A DNA stretch of 12,118 nucleotides, taken from NCBI GenBank assembly GCA_019422005.1, contig JAHZEF010000053.1, forward strand, positions 2,485 to 14,602, in the 5' to 3' direction. Below are positions 1 through 6,771 of the stretch, piece by piece. The notes beneath the pieces were generated by a model, which was not told the DNA's origin, made no database searches, and saw only the letters and a program-made list of their open reading frames with translations. The stretch comes from Clostridiales bacterium (lineage in GTDB: Bacteria > Bacillota > Clostridia > Oscillospirales > Oscillospiraceae). The first letter of the stretch is position 1; every line of letters starts with the position of its first letter. The position numbers were made by a program, and so were the translations under genes.

Positions 1-26
1 TGCTCTACCAACTGAGCTATACCAGC
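1..26 (-). tRNA. tRNA gene, 5' part only (truncated by window edge)
   Basis: Read on the minus strand, this is the first 26 bases of a tRNA: a 7-base acceptor strand (GCTGGTA), the T8-A9 pair, and a D arm with stem GCTC/GAGC around an AGTTGGTA loop. The anticodon and 3' half lie outside the window, so the amino acid cannot be read. The 5' end resembles threonine tRNAs of Firmicutes, but that is only an impression. The gene is preceded by a strong promoter at 44-72. Confidence 0.9.
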
Positions 27-43
27 ATCTCAAGAGCATGATG

Positions 44-72
44 ATTATAGCGGACACAGGGCGAAAAGTCAA
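44..72 (-). promoter_or_regulatory. Sigma-A type promoter of the tRNA gene
   Basis: On the minus strand there is a -35 box TTGACT (67-72), a spacer of 17 bases and a perfect -10 box TATAAT (44-49). Transcription would start near position 37, about 10 bases before the mature tRNA 5' end. The match to the housekeeping consensus is 11 of 12, as expected for a stable-RNA gene. Confidence 0.85.
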
Positions 73-163
73 GAAGTTTTTTCATCCGGCGCAGGCGAAG
101 ACCGGCCGCCAGGCATGAACCGCCGGGGCGCCGCATACGGTATCAGAAGAAAGGCGGTGGGGT

Positions 164-799
164 ATGAAGCCACAGATTTTACTCAGCGTGCCGCCGGAGC
201 AGGCTCCAAACTATGTGGAGGCTCTGGAGCTGGCCGGCGCACAGGCTGCCGGCCAGGAAGACGGCTGCCATGGATTGCTGCTGCCGGGCGGCGGCGATCT
301 GGACCCGGCACTGTATGGCCAGGAGAACCTGGGCGTTTGCCGGAATCTGGATCCGGACCGCGACCGCAGCGAACTTTCCCTCTGCCGGCGCTTTTTGGCG
401 GAAAAAAAGCCGATTCTCGGTATCTGCCGCGGCGCACAGCTTCTGACGGCAGCGCTGGGCGGAACGCTGCTGCAGGATCTCCCCGGCCATACGGGGCTGC
501 CCAACGGCGCAGACCGCGTGCACAATACGCGGACTGCGGGCATTCTGGCAGGGTTATACGGCCCGGAATGCACCGTCAACAGCTGGCACCATCAGGCTGT
601 GGACCGAATGCCGCCGCATTGCAGAATCCTTCAGGTTTCCGAGGACGGCGTCATTGAAGCATTCTGCCACGACACGCTTCCGGTGCTGGCCGTCCAGTGG
701 CATCCTGAGCGTCTCTGCGGACGCTTTGCCCGGCCGGATGCCGTCAGCGGCCTTCCTCTGTTCCGGTATTTTCTCTCCCTGTGCCGGGTGACGCCATGA
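164..799 (+). CDS. Gamma-glutamyl hydrolase-like protein, class I glutamine amidotransferase fold (peptidase C26, PuuD family)
   Basis: A 211-residue cytoplasmic protein of the family that hydrolyses gamma-glutamyl bonds (PuuD cleaves gamma-glutamyl-GABA; relatives cut other gamma-glutamyl amides). Visible marks are LPGGGDLDP (40-48), the nucleophile elbow GICRGAQ with Cys88, the family motif NSWHHQAV (139-146), and the end of the triad in QWHPE with His180 and Glu182. The catalytic set is therefore complete. It is somewhat short for the family, mainly between the N-terminal strand and NYVEALELAG (16-25), where a loop seems to be missing. There is no signal peptide. The ATG at 164 follows a purine-rich stretch (AAAGGCGG) at ribosome-binding distance. 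The stop overlaps the ATG of the M19 gene in ATGA (796-799), so the two are probably translationally coupled. The exact substrate cannot be told from sequence. No clear promoter was found in 73-163. Confidence 0.88.
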   Translation: MKPQILLSVPPEQAPNYVEALELAGAQAAGQEDGCHGLLLPGGGDLDPALYGQENLGVCRNLDPDRDRSELSLCRRFLAEKKPILGICRGAQLLTAALGGTLLQDLPGHTGLPNGADRVHNTRTAGILAGLYGPECTVNSWHHQAVDRMPPHCRILQVSEDGVIEAFCHDTLPVLAVQWHPERLCGRFARPDAVSGLPLFRYFLSLCRVTP

Positions 800-1860
800 G
801 CCGCCGCGAAGAGGCGCTGGCGCTGCATCGCGCCTGCCCGGTGGTGGTGGGCCACGCGGACCTGCCGGCAGAACTCCAGCTGCGCCGGCAGGCCGGCGAA
901 TCCGGCGCGCTGCTTGCCCGGTATCTCCCCCGCTGCCGGGCGGCGGGAATCCGGGTTTTGATCGGCGCAGTCTATGTGCATCCATCCTATCTGCCGGAGA
1001 TGGCGCTCCGGACGGCGCTGGCACAGATCGGCGCGCTGCTGGCAGAAATCAAGGAGAGCAGGCATGCCTTTCAGCTTGTAAAGGACGCGGCGGAGCTGGA
1101 TGCAGCGCTGGCAGACGGACGCATTGCCGTTCTGCTCGCCATGGAGGGTACGGAGCCGCTGTGCGGTTCCGCAGAGCTTCTGCTGCCGTTTTATACGCTC
1201 GGCGTCCGGCTCCTGGGCCTGACCTGGAACGGCCGTACACAGGCTGCCGACGGCTGCGGCCTGCCCGGAGCCGGCCTGACGCCTTTCGGCAGAGAGCTGG
1301 CACAGGCAGCCTGGTCTCTGGGGATGATCCTGGACGTCAGCCATTTGAACGACGCCGGTTTCCACGACCTGCTTGCGCTGGGCGGAGGCCCTGTTCTGGC
1401 CACCCATTCCAACTGCCGCGCGCTCTGCCGCCACGCGCGCAATCTGGATAACGCTCAACTGCAGAGTCTGGGCCGCAGGGGCGGCGTCATCGGCATAAAC
1501 CAGGTCCGCTTTCTGGCGCGCAGCCCCGGCAGCGCCGGGACGCTGGAAGATCTCTGCAGGCAGATTTTCCATATTGAGCAGCAGGCCGGCCCCGGCAGCG
1601 CCGGTCTGGGCCTGGATCTGGCGCGGGATTACATGGAGGCGCTGCCCCGTCCCCGGGCCTTCTGGCAAAGCTGGAACCCGGAAGAGGAAGACATCCTCCG
1701 GGATTATGGCCAGCTGCCGGAGCTGACCGCGCTGCTGCTGGAGCACGGCATGGACCGCGGCGCCGTCTCCGGCGTACTCGGCGGAAACTTCCTGCGGTTC
1801 CTGCGGCGGCACCTTCCGCAGGAACCGCACGGGGCGTCTGAACCCACGGCCGTATTTTAG
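796..1860 (+). CDS. Membrane-dipeptidase (renal dipeptidase) family peptidase M19
   Basis: A 354-residue homologue of the M19 zinc dipeptidases, which cleave dipeptides including Cys-Gly and D-amino-acid dipeptides. Visible family marks: GHADLP with metal ligands His20 and Asp22, the bridging Glu117 in AMEGTEPL, GLTWNG (141-146), DVSHLND with His183, ATHSNCRAL with His204 followed by HARNLD (213-218), and a C-terminal GGNFLRFL close to the usual G-N-x-L-R. The last active-site motif, normally G-x-x-D-F-D-G, reads GLGLDLARD around Asp274, so only its first Asp is kept. There is no signal or anchor sequence, so it is probably cytoplasmic. I chose ATG 796, which overlaps the upstream stop in ATGA; a GTG at 781 in the same frame is the alternative. 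The gene forms a two-gene operon with the hydrolase upstream and ends 32 bases before a terminator hairpin. The family is clear; activity is likely but not assured. Confidence 0.9.
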   Translation: MSRREEALALHRACPVVVGHADLPAELQLRRQAGESGALLARYLPRCRAAGIRVLIGAVYVHPSYLPEMALRTALAQIGALLAEIKESRHAFQLVKDAAELDAALADGRIAVLLAMEGTEPLCGSAELLLPFYTLGVRLLGLTWNGRTQAADGCGLPGAGLTPFGRELAQAAWSLGMILDVSHLNDAGFHDLLALGGGPVLATHSNCRALCRHARNLDNAQLQSLGRRGGVIGINQVRFLARSPGSAGTLEDLCRQIFHIEQQAGPGSAGLGLDLARDYMEALPRPRAFWQSWNPEEEDILRDYGQLPELTALLLEHGMDRGAVSGVLGGNFLRFLRRHLPQEPHGASEPTAVF

Positions 1861-1882
1861 GGTTTCCCAATTGAAAACTCCC

Positions 1883-1891
1883 TGCTATAAT
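1883..1891 (+). promoter_or_regulatory. Extended -10 promoter for the exporter genes
   Basis: TGCTATAAT is a perfect -10 box (1886-1891) with the extended TGN element. At 17 bases upstream there is only a weak -35 (TTTCCC, 1863-1868), as is common for extended -10 promoters. Initiation would fall near 1898, inside the left arm of the palindrome at 1893-1916. Transcripts from here would then lack most of the left arm and should not terminate. This is a prediction from spacing. Confidence 0.55.
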
Positions 1892-1892
1892 G

Positions 1893-1921
1893 TACCCGCG
1901 GGATATCCCGCGGGTATTTTT
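1893..1921 (+). terminator. Rho-independent terminator of the hydrolase/dipeptidase operon
   Basis: A perfect inverted repeat, arms TACCCGCGGGAT and ATCCCGCGGGTA (1893-1904 and 1905-1916), is followed by five T (1917-1921). It lies 32 bases after the M19 stop codon. The hairpin would need to open a few bases at its tip to make a loop. It sits between the candidate -10 box and the next gene. Confidence 0.8.
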
Positions 1922-1942
1922 CTGAAGAAACGGAGCTCTGCC

Positions 1943-2707
1943 ATGTCAGTATCGTATCACCAGCTGCTCCATGCCATTCTGGATATCGGCGAGGATATGC
2001 AGAACAGCGGCGCTGAAATCAGCCGTGTGGAGGACAGTGTCAACCGCATGTGCGTCGGCTACGGCATCCGGCGCGTCAACACCTTTACCATCACCTCCAA
2101 CATGATCGTCACTTTGGAAATCGACGATGACACCGTGATCACCCAAACCCGCCGCATCCGCCAGGGCACCACGGATTTCGCGCGGCTGGACCAGCTCAAC
2201 AGCCTGTCCCGCTATATCTGTGCCCACGCGCCTTCGGTCGCAGAGATCCGCCGCCGCTACGCCGCCGTCTCTGTGCCCCGCCCGCTGCCGAAGCCGGTTT
2301 CCTATCTTGCCGCAGTCATGACTGCGGCTGCGTTCGCAGTATTTTTCGGAGGCGGGCCCCGGGACGCGCTGGCGGCGGGGATTCTCGCCCTTCTCATCGA
2401 AACGCTGATGCTGCTGCCGCTCCGCAGGCAGGCCAACCCCATCCTCTATCTGTTCGCCGTCTCCCTGCTTACCGGCCTGGGCGGAATCGGCCTGGTGCGT
2501 TTGGGCCTGGGCGCCCATCTGGACAAAATCCTGATCGGCTGCATCATGCTGACCATTCCGGGAATCGCCATCACCAACGCCATCCGGGATCTGCTGTCCG
2601 GCGACACGGTTTCCGGGCTGTCCCGGCTCTGCGAATCACTGCTGCAGGCCGCGGGGATTGCCGGCGGCTTCTGTCTGGCCATTTACCTGCTGGGGAGGGG
2701 GCTCTGA
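1943..2707 (+). CDS. Threonine/serine exporter family protein, N-terminal half type (YjjP-like, DUF1212)
   Basis: A 254-residue integral membrane protein matching the N-terminal half of ThrE, the threonine/serine exporter, which in many bacteria is split into YjjP-like and YjjB-like subunits. The soluble N-terminal region carries the recognisable SGAEISRVEDSVNRM stretch (22-36) and an Arg-rich R-x-I-R-Q-G-T-T-D segment (70-78). About five hydrophobic helices follow from residue 119, and the most typical motif is PGIAITNAIRDLLSGD (206-221). I chose ATG 1943, with CGGAG about 8 bases upstream, over an in-frame TTG at 1871 that would lie upstream of the predicted transcription start. The stop overlaps the next gene by one base (TGATG), so the two halves are probably coupled and made in equal amounts. 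Substrate could be threonine, serine or another small acid; some YjjPB pairs have been linked to succinate export. Confidence 0.88.
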   Translation: MSVSYHQLLHAILDIGEDMQNSGAEISRVEDSVNRMCVGYGIRRVNTFTITSNMIVTLEIDDDTVITQTRRIRQGTTDFARLDQLNSLSRYICAHAPSVAEIRRRYAAVSVPRPLPKPVSYLAAVMTAAAFAVFFGGGPRDALAAGILALLIETLMLLPLRRQANPILYLFAVSLLTGLGGIGLVRLGLGAHLDKILIGCIMLTIPGIAITNAIRDLLSGDTVSGLSRLCESLLQAAGIAGGFCLAIYLLGRGL

Positions 2708-3162
2708 TGGTTCTGCAATTGGCAACTGCCTTTCTGGGATCCCTGGGATTCTCCCTCCTGTTTCATATCCGCGGCGCCAAGCTGCTGTTCGCTGCCCTGG
2801 GCGGCCTGCTTTCCTGGGGATTTTACCTTTGGGTCCGCGGATTTGCCGGCTCGCTTCTGGTCTCCAACATCCTGGCCTCCTGCTTCTCCGCCGCCTACGC
2901 CGAACTTATGGCCCGGCTGCTGAAGGCGCCGGCCACCATATTCATCATCCCCTCCGTGATCCCTCTGGTACCCGGCGGCTCCCTGTATTACGCCATGTAC
3001 AGCGCCGTGGCCGGCGATGCCGAAGCGCTGTCCGGCTATGGCTTTGAGACATGGAACATTGCCCTGGGCCTTGCCATCGGAATGGCCGCCGTCACAAGCA
3101 TCTGCAACCTGCTGACCGTACTGCGCCGGCAGCGCCGCCGCCCTTCCGGGACGGACCGATAG
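2707..3162 (+). CDS. Threonine/serine exporter family protein, C-terminal half type (YjjB-like, DUF3815)
   Basis: A 151-residue membrane protein with about four to five hydrophobic helices, matching the C-terminal half of ThrE and the stand-alone YjjB family. The diagnostic stretch is IPSVIPLVPGGSLYYAMY (81-98), with its conserved proline- and glycine-rich loop. The tail (139-151) is strongly basic (RRQRRRP), as expected for a cytoplasmic end. The ATG at 2707 shares its A with the TGA of the upstream subunit, and a very G-rich binding site (GGGGAGGGGG) precedes it. It should form one complex with the upstream product. The length is normal for the family. The gene converges with the DUF305 gene across only 28 bases, and no U-tract terminator is visible in that gap. 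A short CGGCG/CGCCG stem at 3163-3176 is the only structure there. Confidence 0.86.
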   Translation: MVLQLATAFLGSLGFSLLFHIRGAKLLFAALGGLLSWGFYLWVRGFAGSLLVSNILASCFSAAYAELMARLLKAPATIFIIPSVIPLVPGGSLYYAMYSAVAGDAEALSGYGFETWNIALGLAIGMAAVTSICNLLTVLRRQRRRPSGTDR

Positions 3163-3190
3163 CGGCGTTCCCGCCGTGCGGCCCTGCCCT

Positions 3191-3751
3191 TCAGGAGATA
3201 CCGCGGAGCAGGCGCTGCATTTCCCGAATCCCGCGGCTCTGGGATGAGAGTATGGCCTCCAGGATCGGTTCCAGTTCCGGGCAGAGCGTATAACGCAGCG
3301 CGTTTTCGGACATGCGGATCGCCCCCATGTGATGCGGAATCATTTCCCGGATCAAGTCGGCTTCCATGCTGTTGGTCTCACAGGCATTGCCCATCTCGCA
3401 GAACATCTGATCCGCAATCCTGCGAAAGCGCCGCCGGTACAGTTCCAGATCCCGCTGCGCGCTGGGCTGCCGCCCGCACTGCGCTGCGGCAGCCTCCAGG
3501 TCGGCAACGCCCTGTGTCTGCGTCGCCACAATTCCGGACGCGATATCCTGCAGCGGCACGCTCGTGGTATACCGGAGCAGGTTTTCCGACATCCGGATGG
3601 CCGCCCTGTGGCGGGGAATCATCTGTGCAATAAATTCTCCGGAAATGCTGTCCGTCGTCTCCGCAGCATTCATCTGATGAATCATCTCTTCCAGGATTTG
3701 ATGGAACTGTGCCAAATACGCCTTCGCAACTTCACTGAACCGGCATGTCAT
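3191..3751 (-). CDS. Cytoplasmic protein with two tandem DUF305-like repeats
   Basis: A 186-residue, mostly helical protein. DUF305 is a four-helix, ferritin-like domain of unknown or putative metal-related function, often exported. Here two copies lie in tandem, about residues 20-90 and 113-182. The first carries MIPRHRAAIRMSENLLRY (44-61) and the second MIPHHMGAIRMSENALRY (137-154), a repeat distance of 93 residues. The second keeps the typical His-His pair; in the first the pair is Arg-His. Six cysteine/histidine-bearing spots outside the motifs (for example Cys118 and Cys124) show no obvious metal-site pattern. No signal peptide or membrane helix is seen. I chose ATG 3751 because GGGGGGA lies about 7 bases upstream; a TTG at 3766 is in frame but has no binding site. 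The gene follows the proline operon in the same direction but beyond its terminator, so it probably has its own promoter, which I could not place with confidence. Confidence 0.8.
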   Translation of the reverse strand: MTCRFSEVAKAYLAQFHQILEEMIHQMNAAETTDSISGEFIAQMIPRHRAAIRMSENLLRYTTSVPLQDIASGIVATQTQGVADLEAAAAQCGRQPSAQRDLELYRRRFRRIADQMFCEMGNACETNSMEADLIREMIPHHMGAIRMSENALRYTLCPELEPILEAILSSQSRGIREMQRLLRGIS

Positions 3752-3801
3752 ATCCGGTCCCCCCAATCAGCCTGTTTCTTCCATCGTATGTTCCGAATTG
3801 C

Positions 3802-3862
3802 AAAAAAGCGCCTGACCGGCGGCCATCGGACCCCTCCGTCCGGCCGCCGGTCAGGCGCTTTT
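3802..3862 (-). terminator. Long Rho-independent terminator of the proline operon
   Basis: Two perfectly complementary 21-base arms (3804-3824 and 3842-3862) surround a 17-base centre that itself holds a GGAC/GTCC stem. On the minus strand the hairpin is followed by six T (complement of 3802-3807). It begins 9 bases after the proC stop. The other strand also ends in a T-rich stretch (3859-3867), so it may act in both directions. Confidence 0.92.
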
Positions 3863-3870
3863 GTTTTCTC

Positions 3871-4680
3871 TTATTTTCCCAGATCCACCGTTTTTTCATA
3901 GGCTGAAACAACCGCTTCAAAGGCCGCGCTGCGGAACCCGCCGCGCTCCAGCGCACGGACGCCCTGAATGGTGCTGCCGCCCGGCGAACAGACCTCATCC
4001 TTCAGGGCGCCGGGATGCCTGCCCGTCTCCAGCACCAGCCGTCCCGTGCCGACAACCATCTGGGCTGCATACTGCAGCGCCTTCGCCCTGGGCAGCCCGC
4101 AGGCCACGCCGCCGTCCGCCAGCGCCTCAAGGAACAAATTGCAGAATGCGCCGCCGCAGCCTGCCACGGCGCTCCCGGCATCCAAAAGCCGCTCCTCCAG
4201 CGGGTCAAGCAGTCCGCCAGCCGCCATTCCGCCGGTAAACTCCGCAATTTCATCCGCAGTCACCAGATCATTGGCCGCGTACAAAATCACGCCTTCACCG
4301 ATGGCCGCCGGCGTGTTGGGCATCAGGCGCAGAACCGGATACGCGCCGCCCGCCATAGCCGCCAACCGCTCCATTTTCAATCCCGCCGCCATGGAGACCA
4401 GGATAAACCTGTCCGTCCGGGCCGCCAGAACCGGCGCCAGCTCCGCCAGCAGTTCCTCCATCATCTGCGGCTTGACGCCCAGGAAAATATACTTCGCCTC
4501 CCGGGCCACCTGCGCGTTTCCGGACGCTGCGTCGCAGCCCAGCTCCGAAGCCAGCGCCTCGGCCCGGGCCGCCGTCCGGTTGGACAGCAGCACCTCTTTC
4601 GGATCCACTGTCCGGCAGGCCGCCCTGGCCAGCGCCCCTCCCATGTTGCCTGTCCCGATAAATCCAAACAAATATGCCAT
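3871..4680 (-). CDS. proC: Pyrroline-5-carboxylate reductase
   Basis: The last enzyme of proline synthesis: it reduces pyrroline-5-carboxylate to L-proline with NAD(P)H in the cytoplasm. At 269 residues it has the normal length. The N-terminal Rossmann domain shows GFIGTGNMG (6-14) and FLGVKPQ (66-72). The middle has RLMPNTPAAIGEG (118-130), and the C-terminal dimer domain has FLEALADGGV (183-192) and the family signature CSPGGSTIQGVRALE (231-245). The loop before that helix reads SAVAGCGGAF (170-179), where many homologues have Pro instead of the second of the paired Gly. The ATG at 4680 has a strong AGGAGG about 9 bases upstream. It follows proA by 12 bases and ends at the operon terminator, giving the order proB-proA-proC. 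Confidence 0.97.
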   Translation of the reverse strand: MAYLFGFIGTGNMGGALARAACRTVDPKEVLLSNRTAARAEALASELGCDAASGNAQVAREAKYIFLGVKPQMMEELLAELAPVLAARTDRFILVSMAAGLKMERLAAMAGGAYPVLRLMPNTPAAIGEGVILYAANDLVTADEIAEFTGGMAAGGLLDPLEERLLDAGSAVAGCGGAFCNLFLEALADGGVACGLPRAKALQYAAQMVVGTGRLVLETGRHPGALKDEVCSPGGSTIQGVRALERGGFRSAAFEAVVSAYEKTVDLGK

Positions 4681-4692
4681 GGTAAACGCCTC

Positions 4693-5949
4693 CTAACGAA
4701 TCTGGCCGCTGCCGCGGACAACGTATTTATACGACGTCAGCTCCCGCAGTCCCATGGGGCCTCTGGCATGAAGCTTCTGTGTGGAAATCCCCATTTCGCA
4801 GCCCAGGCCGAACTCGCCGCCGTCGGTGAAGCGGGTGGACGCATTGACGTAAACTGCCGCGCTGTCCACCAGCGCTGCAAACAAATCGGCCGTCTCCGCA
4901 CATTCCGTCACGATGGCGTCCGAATGGCCGGTGGAGTGCGCCGCAATATGCGCAATGGCATCCTCCGCGCTGTCCACCACCGCCACCGCCAGAATATAGT
5001 CCAGGAACTCGGTGTCAAAATCCTGGGGCCCGGCAGCCGGGCCTCCCAGGATCGCCGCGGCCCGGCGATCGCAGCGCAGCTCCACCGGCTGCCTGCCTGC
5101 CCGCACCCGGTCCCGCTCCAGCCGGAACCGCAGCTTCGGAAGGAATTCCGCTGCGATCTTCCGGTGCACCAGCAGCACTTCCTCGGCATTGCAAACCGAA
5201 GGGCGGCTGGTCTTTGCATTCTCCACAATATCCAGCGCCATCTCCTGATCTGCATCCTGATCCACATAGACATGGCAAATCCCGGTGCCGGTCTGAATAC
5301 ACGGCACCAGGGCGTCCCGGACACAGGCATTGATCAGCCCCGGGCCGCCGCGCGGGATCAGCAGATCCACAAGCCCCACGGCACGCATCAGCTCGCGCAC
5401 GCTCTCGTGGCCTGTATCCTGCAGCATACTGACGCAGGACGCCGGCAAGCCGGCCTGCTGCAAGCCGCTGCGCAGCGCCTCTGTAATGGCGTTGGCCGTT
5501 CGGAACGCTTCCTTTCCGCCCCGCAGGACGCAGACGTTGCCGCTTTTCAGCGCCAGCGCCGCCGCGTCGGACGTGACGTTCGGCCTGCTCTCATAGACAA
5601 TCGCCACCACACCCATGGGAACCGAAACCTTCTCAATCCGCAGGCCGTTGGGCCGTTCCACCGTTTCCAGCACGCGTCCCACGGGATCCGGCAGCGCCGC
5701 CACCTGACGAATCCCTTCCGCCATACCGGCAATGCGTTCGTGGCTCAGGGCCAGGCGATCCAGCATCACCTCGGAAATCGTCCCCCGGGCCGCATCCAGA
5801 TCCCGGACGTTCTCACAGAGGATCTCCGCCTCCTGCCGCTCCAGCGCCTCTGCCATGGCAAGCAGCGCCCGGTTTTTCTCTTCCGCCGAGGCCCGCGCCA
5901 GTGCCCGGCATGCCTCCCGGGCCTCCCGCAGCTGTTCCATCGTTGTCAT
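4693..5949 (-). CDS. proA: Glutamate-5-semialdehyde dehydrogenase (gamma-glutamyl phosphate reductase)
   Basis: The second step of proline synthesis: NADPH-dependent reduction of gamma-glutamyl phosphate to glutamate 5-semialdehyde. At 418 residues it is full length. Clear marks are YESRPNVTSDAAALALKSGN (119-138), LRGGKEA (142-148), LLIPRGGPGLI (196-206), the TGTGICHVYVDQDAD stretch (220-234), and the catalytic cysteine Cys253 in KTSRPSVCNAEEVLLVH (246-262). Near the C-terminus GLGCEMGISTQKLHARGPMG is kept. The ATG at 5949 has AAGGAGAG at good spacing and overlaps the proB stop in ATGA (5946-5949), so translation is coupled. ProA and ProB usually form a complex that protects the labile acyl phosphate, which fits this overlap. 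The GC-rich opposite strand carries a long open frame that is a shadow of this gene and proC. Confidence 0.97.
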   Translation of the reverse strand: MTTMEQLREAREACRALARASAEEKNRALLAMAEALERQEAEILCENVRDLDAARGTISEVMLDRLALSHERIAGMAEGIRQVAALPDPVGRVLETVERPNGLRIEKVSVPMGVVAIVYESRPNVTSDAAALALKSGNVCVLRGGKEAFRTANAITEALRSGLQQAGLPASCVSMLQDTGHESVRELMRAVGLVDLLIPRGGPGLINACVRDALVPCIQTGTGICHVYVDQDADQEMALDIVENAKTSRPSVCNAEEVLLVHRKIAAEFLPKLRFRLERDRVRAGRQPVELRCDRRAAAILGGPAAGPQDFDTEFLDYILAVAVVDSAEDAIAHIAAHSTGHSDAIVTECAETADLFAALVDSAAVYVNASTRFTDGGEFGLGCEMGISTQKLHARGPMGLRELTSYKYVVRGSGQIR

Positions 5950-6734
5950 ACGCGTCTCTCCTTTGCAATAAAACGGGTGCCGACCGCCTTGCCGCCGGCA
6001 ATTTCATAGAGGATCTCCGGCGTCTGCCCGTTGGCAATCACCATATCCGTCCCCGCCTCCAGCGCAATTTTCGCTGCCGACAGCTTGGTGGCCATGCCGC
6101 CGGTCCCCAGCGAGGAGCCCTCTCCGCCGGCCAGCGCCTCAATCTCCGGAGTGATGGCTTCCACCCGCTCGATCAGCCGCGCCTCCGGATCCCGGCGGGG
6201 ATCCGCTGTATAAAGCCCTTCAATGTCTGACAGCAGCACCAGCAAATCCGCCTCCGTCAGCTGCGCCACGATGGCGGACAGCGTGTCGTTTTCCCCGATG
6301 GTGTTGTCCACACCGATCTCATCGGTCACCACCGCGTCGTTCTCATTGACAATGGGAATGGCCTGCAGTTCCAGCAGACGCATCAGTGTATTTTTCATAT
6401 TGCGGCGGCGCGTTTCATTGCAGACGTCCTCTCCGGTCAGCAGCACCTGCGCCACCGTGTGATGGTACTCCTCGAACAGCTTGTCATAAGTATACATCAA
6501 TTCACACTGCCCCACGGCGGCGGCGGCCTGTTTGGTCTGCATATCGGCAGGCCGGCCCGGCAGCATCAGTTTGCCGACCCCCATGCCGATGGCGCCGGAG
6601 GATACAAGGATGATCTCATTTCCCGCATTTTTCAGATCGGACAAGGTCTTGCAAAGGCACTCCACCCGGCGGATATTCAGCCGTCCTGTGGCATGCGTCA
6701 GCGTGGACGTGCCGATTTTAACGACGATACGCAT
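5946..6734 (-). CDS. proB: Glutamate 5-kinase, short form without PUA domain
   Basis: The first, usually feedback-controlled, step of proline synthesis: ATP-dependent phosphorylation of glutamate. The 262 residues cover only the amino-acid kinase domain; the C-terminal PUA domain of the E. coli enzyme (367 residues) is absent, as in several Gram-positive homologues. Visible motifs: VVKIGTSTLT with Lys6, LVSSGAIGMG (43-52), VNENDAVVTDE (129-139), GENDTLSAIVA (147-157), LLSDIEGLYTADPR (167-180) and GTGGMATK (210-217). The ATG at 6734 is preceded by AAAGAAAGGGA. It starts 37 bases after the small membrane gene upstream, with no terminator between them, so the two are probably co-transcribed. No T-box leader or clear promoter is seen directly before proB. 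Confidence 0.95.
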   Translation of the reverse strand: MRIVVKIGTSTLTHATGRLNIRRVECLCKTLSDLKNAGNEIILVSSGAIGMGVGKLMLPGRPADMQTKQAAAAVGQCELMYTYDKLFEEYHHTVAQVLLTGEDVCNETRRRNMKNTLMRLLELQAIPIVNENDAVVTDEIGVDNTIGENDTLSAIVAQLTEADLLVLLSDIEGLYTADPRRDPEARLIERVEAITPEIEALAGGEGSSLGTGGMATKLSAAKIALEAGTDMVIANGQTPEILYEIAGGKAVGTRFIAKERRV

Positions 6735-6771
6735 GTAGCAATATCCCTTTCTTTCGATAAATTCAGCCCGC

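Noticed and set aside
631..1830. A 399-codon open frame on the minus strand across the hydrolase and dipeptidase genes
   Set aside because: It is antisense to genes with complete family motifs, has low-complexity Gln/Ala/Arg-rich sequence and no ribosome binding site of note.
3163..3190. Terminator between the converging exporter and DUF305 genes
   Set aside because: A small CGGCG/CGCCG stem is present but there is no T-run on either strand, so it is not supported as a terminator.
4015..6009. A 664-codon open frame on the plus strand across proC and proA
   Set aside because: It lies fully antisense to two well-supported genes, has a composition rich in Arg, His, Gln and Pro with no domain motif, and is explained by GC-rich codon use on the other strand.
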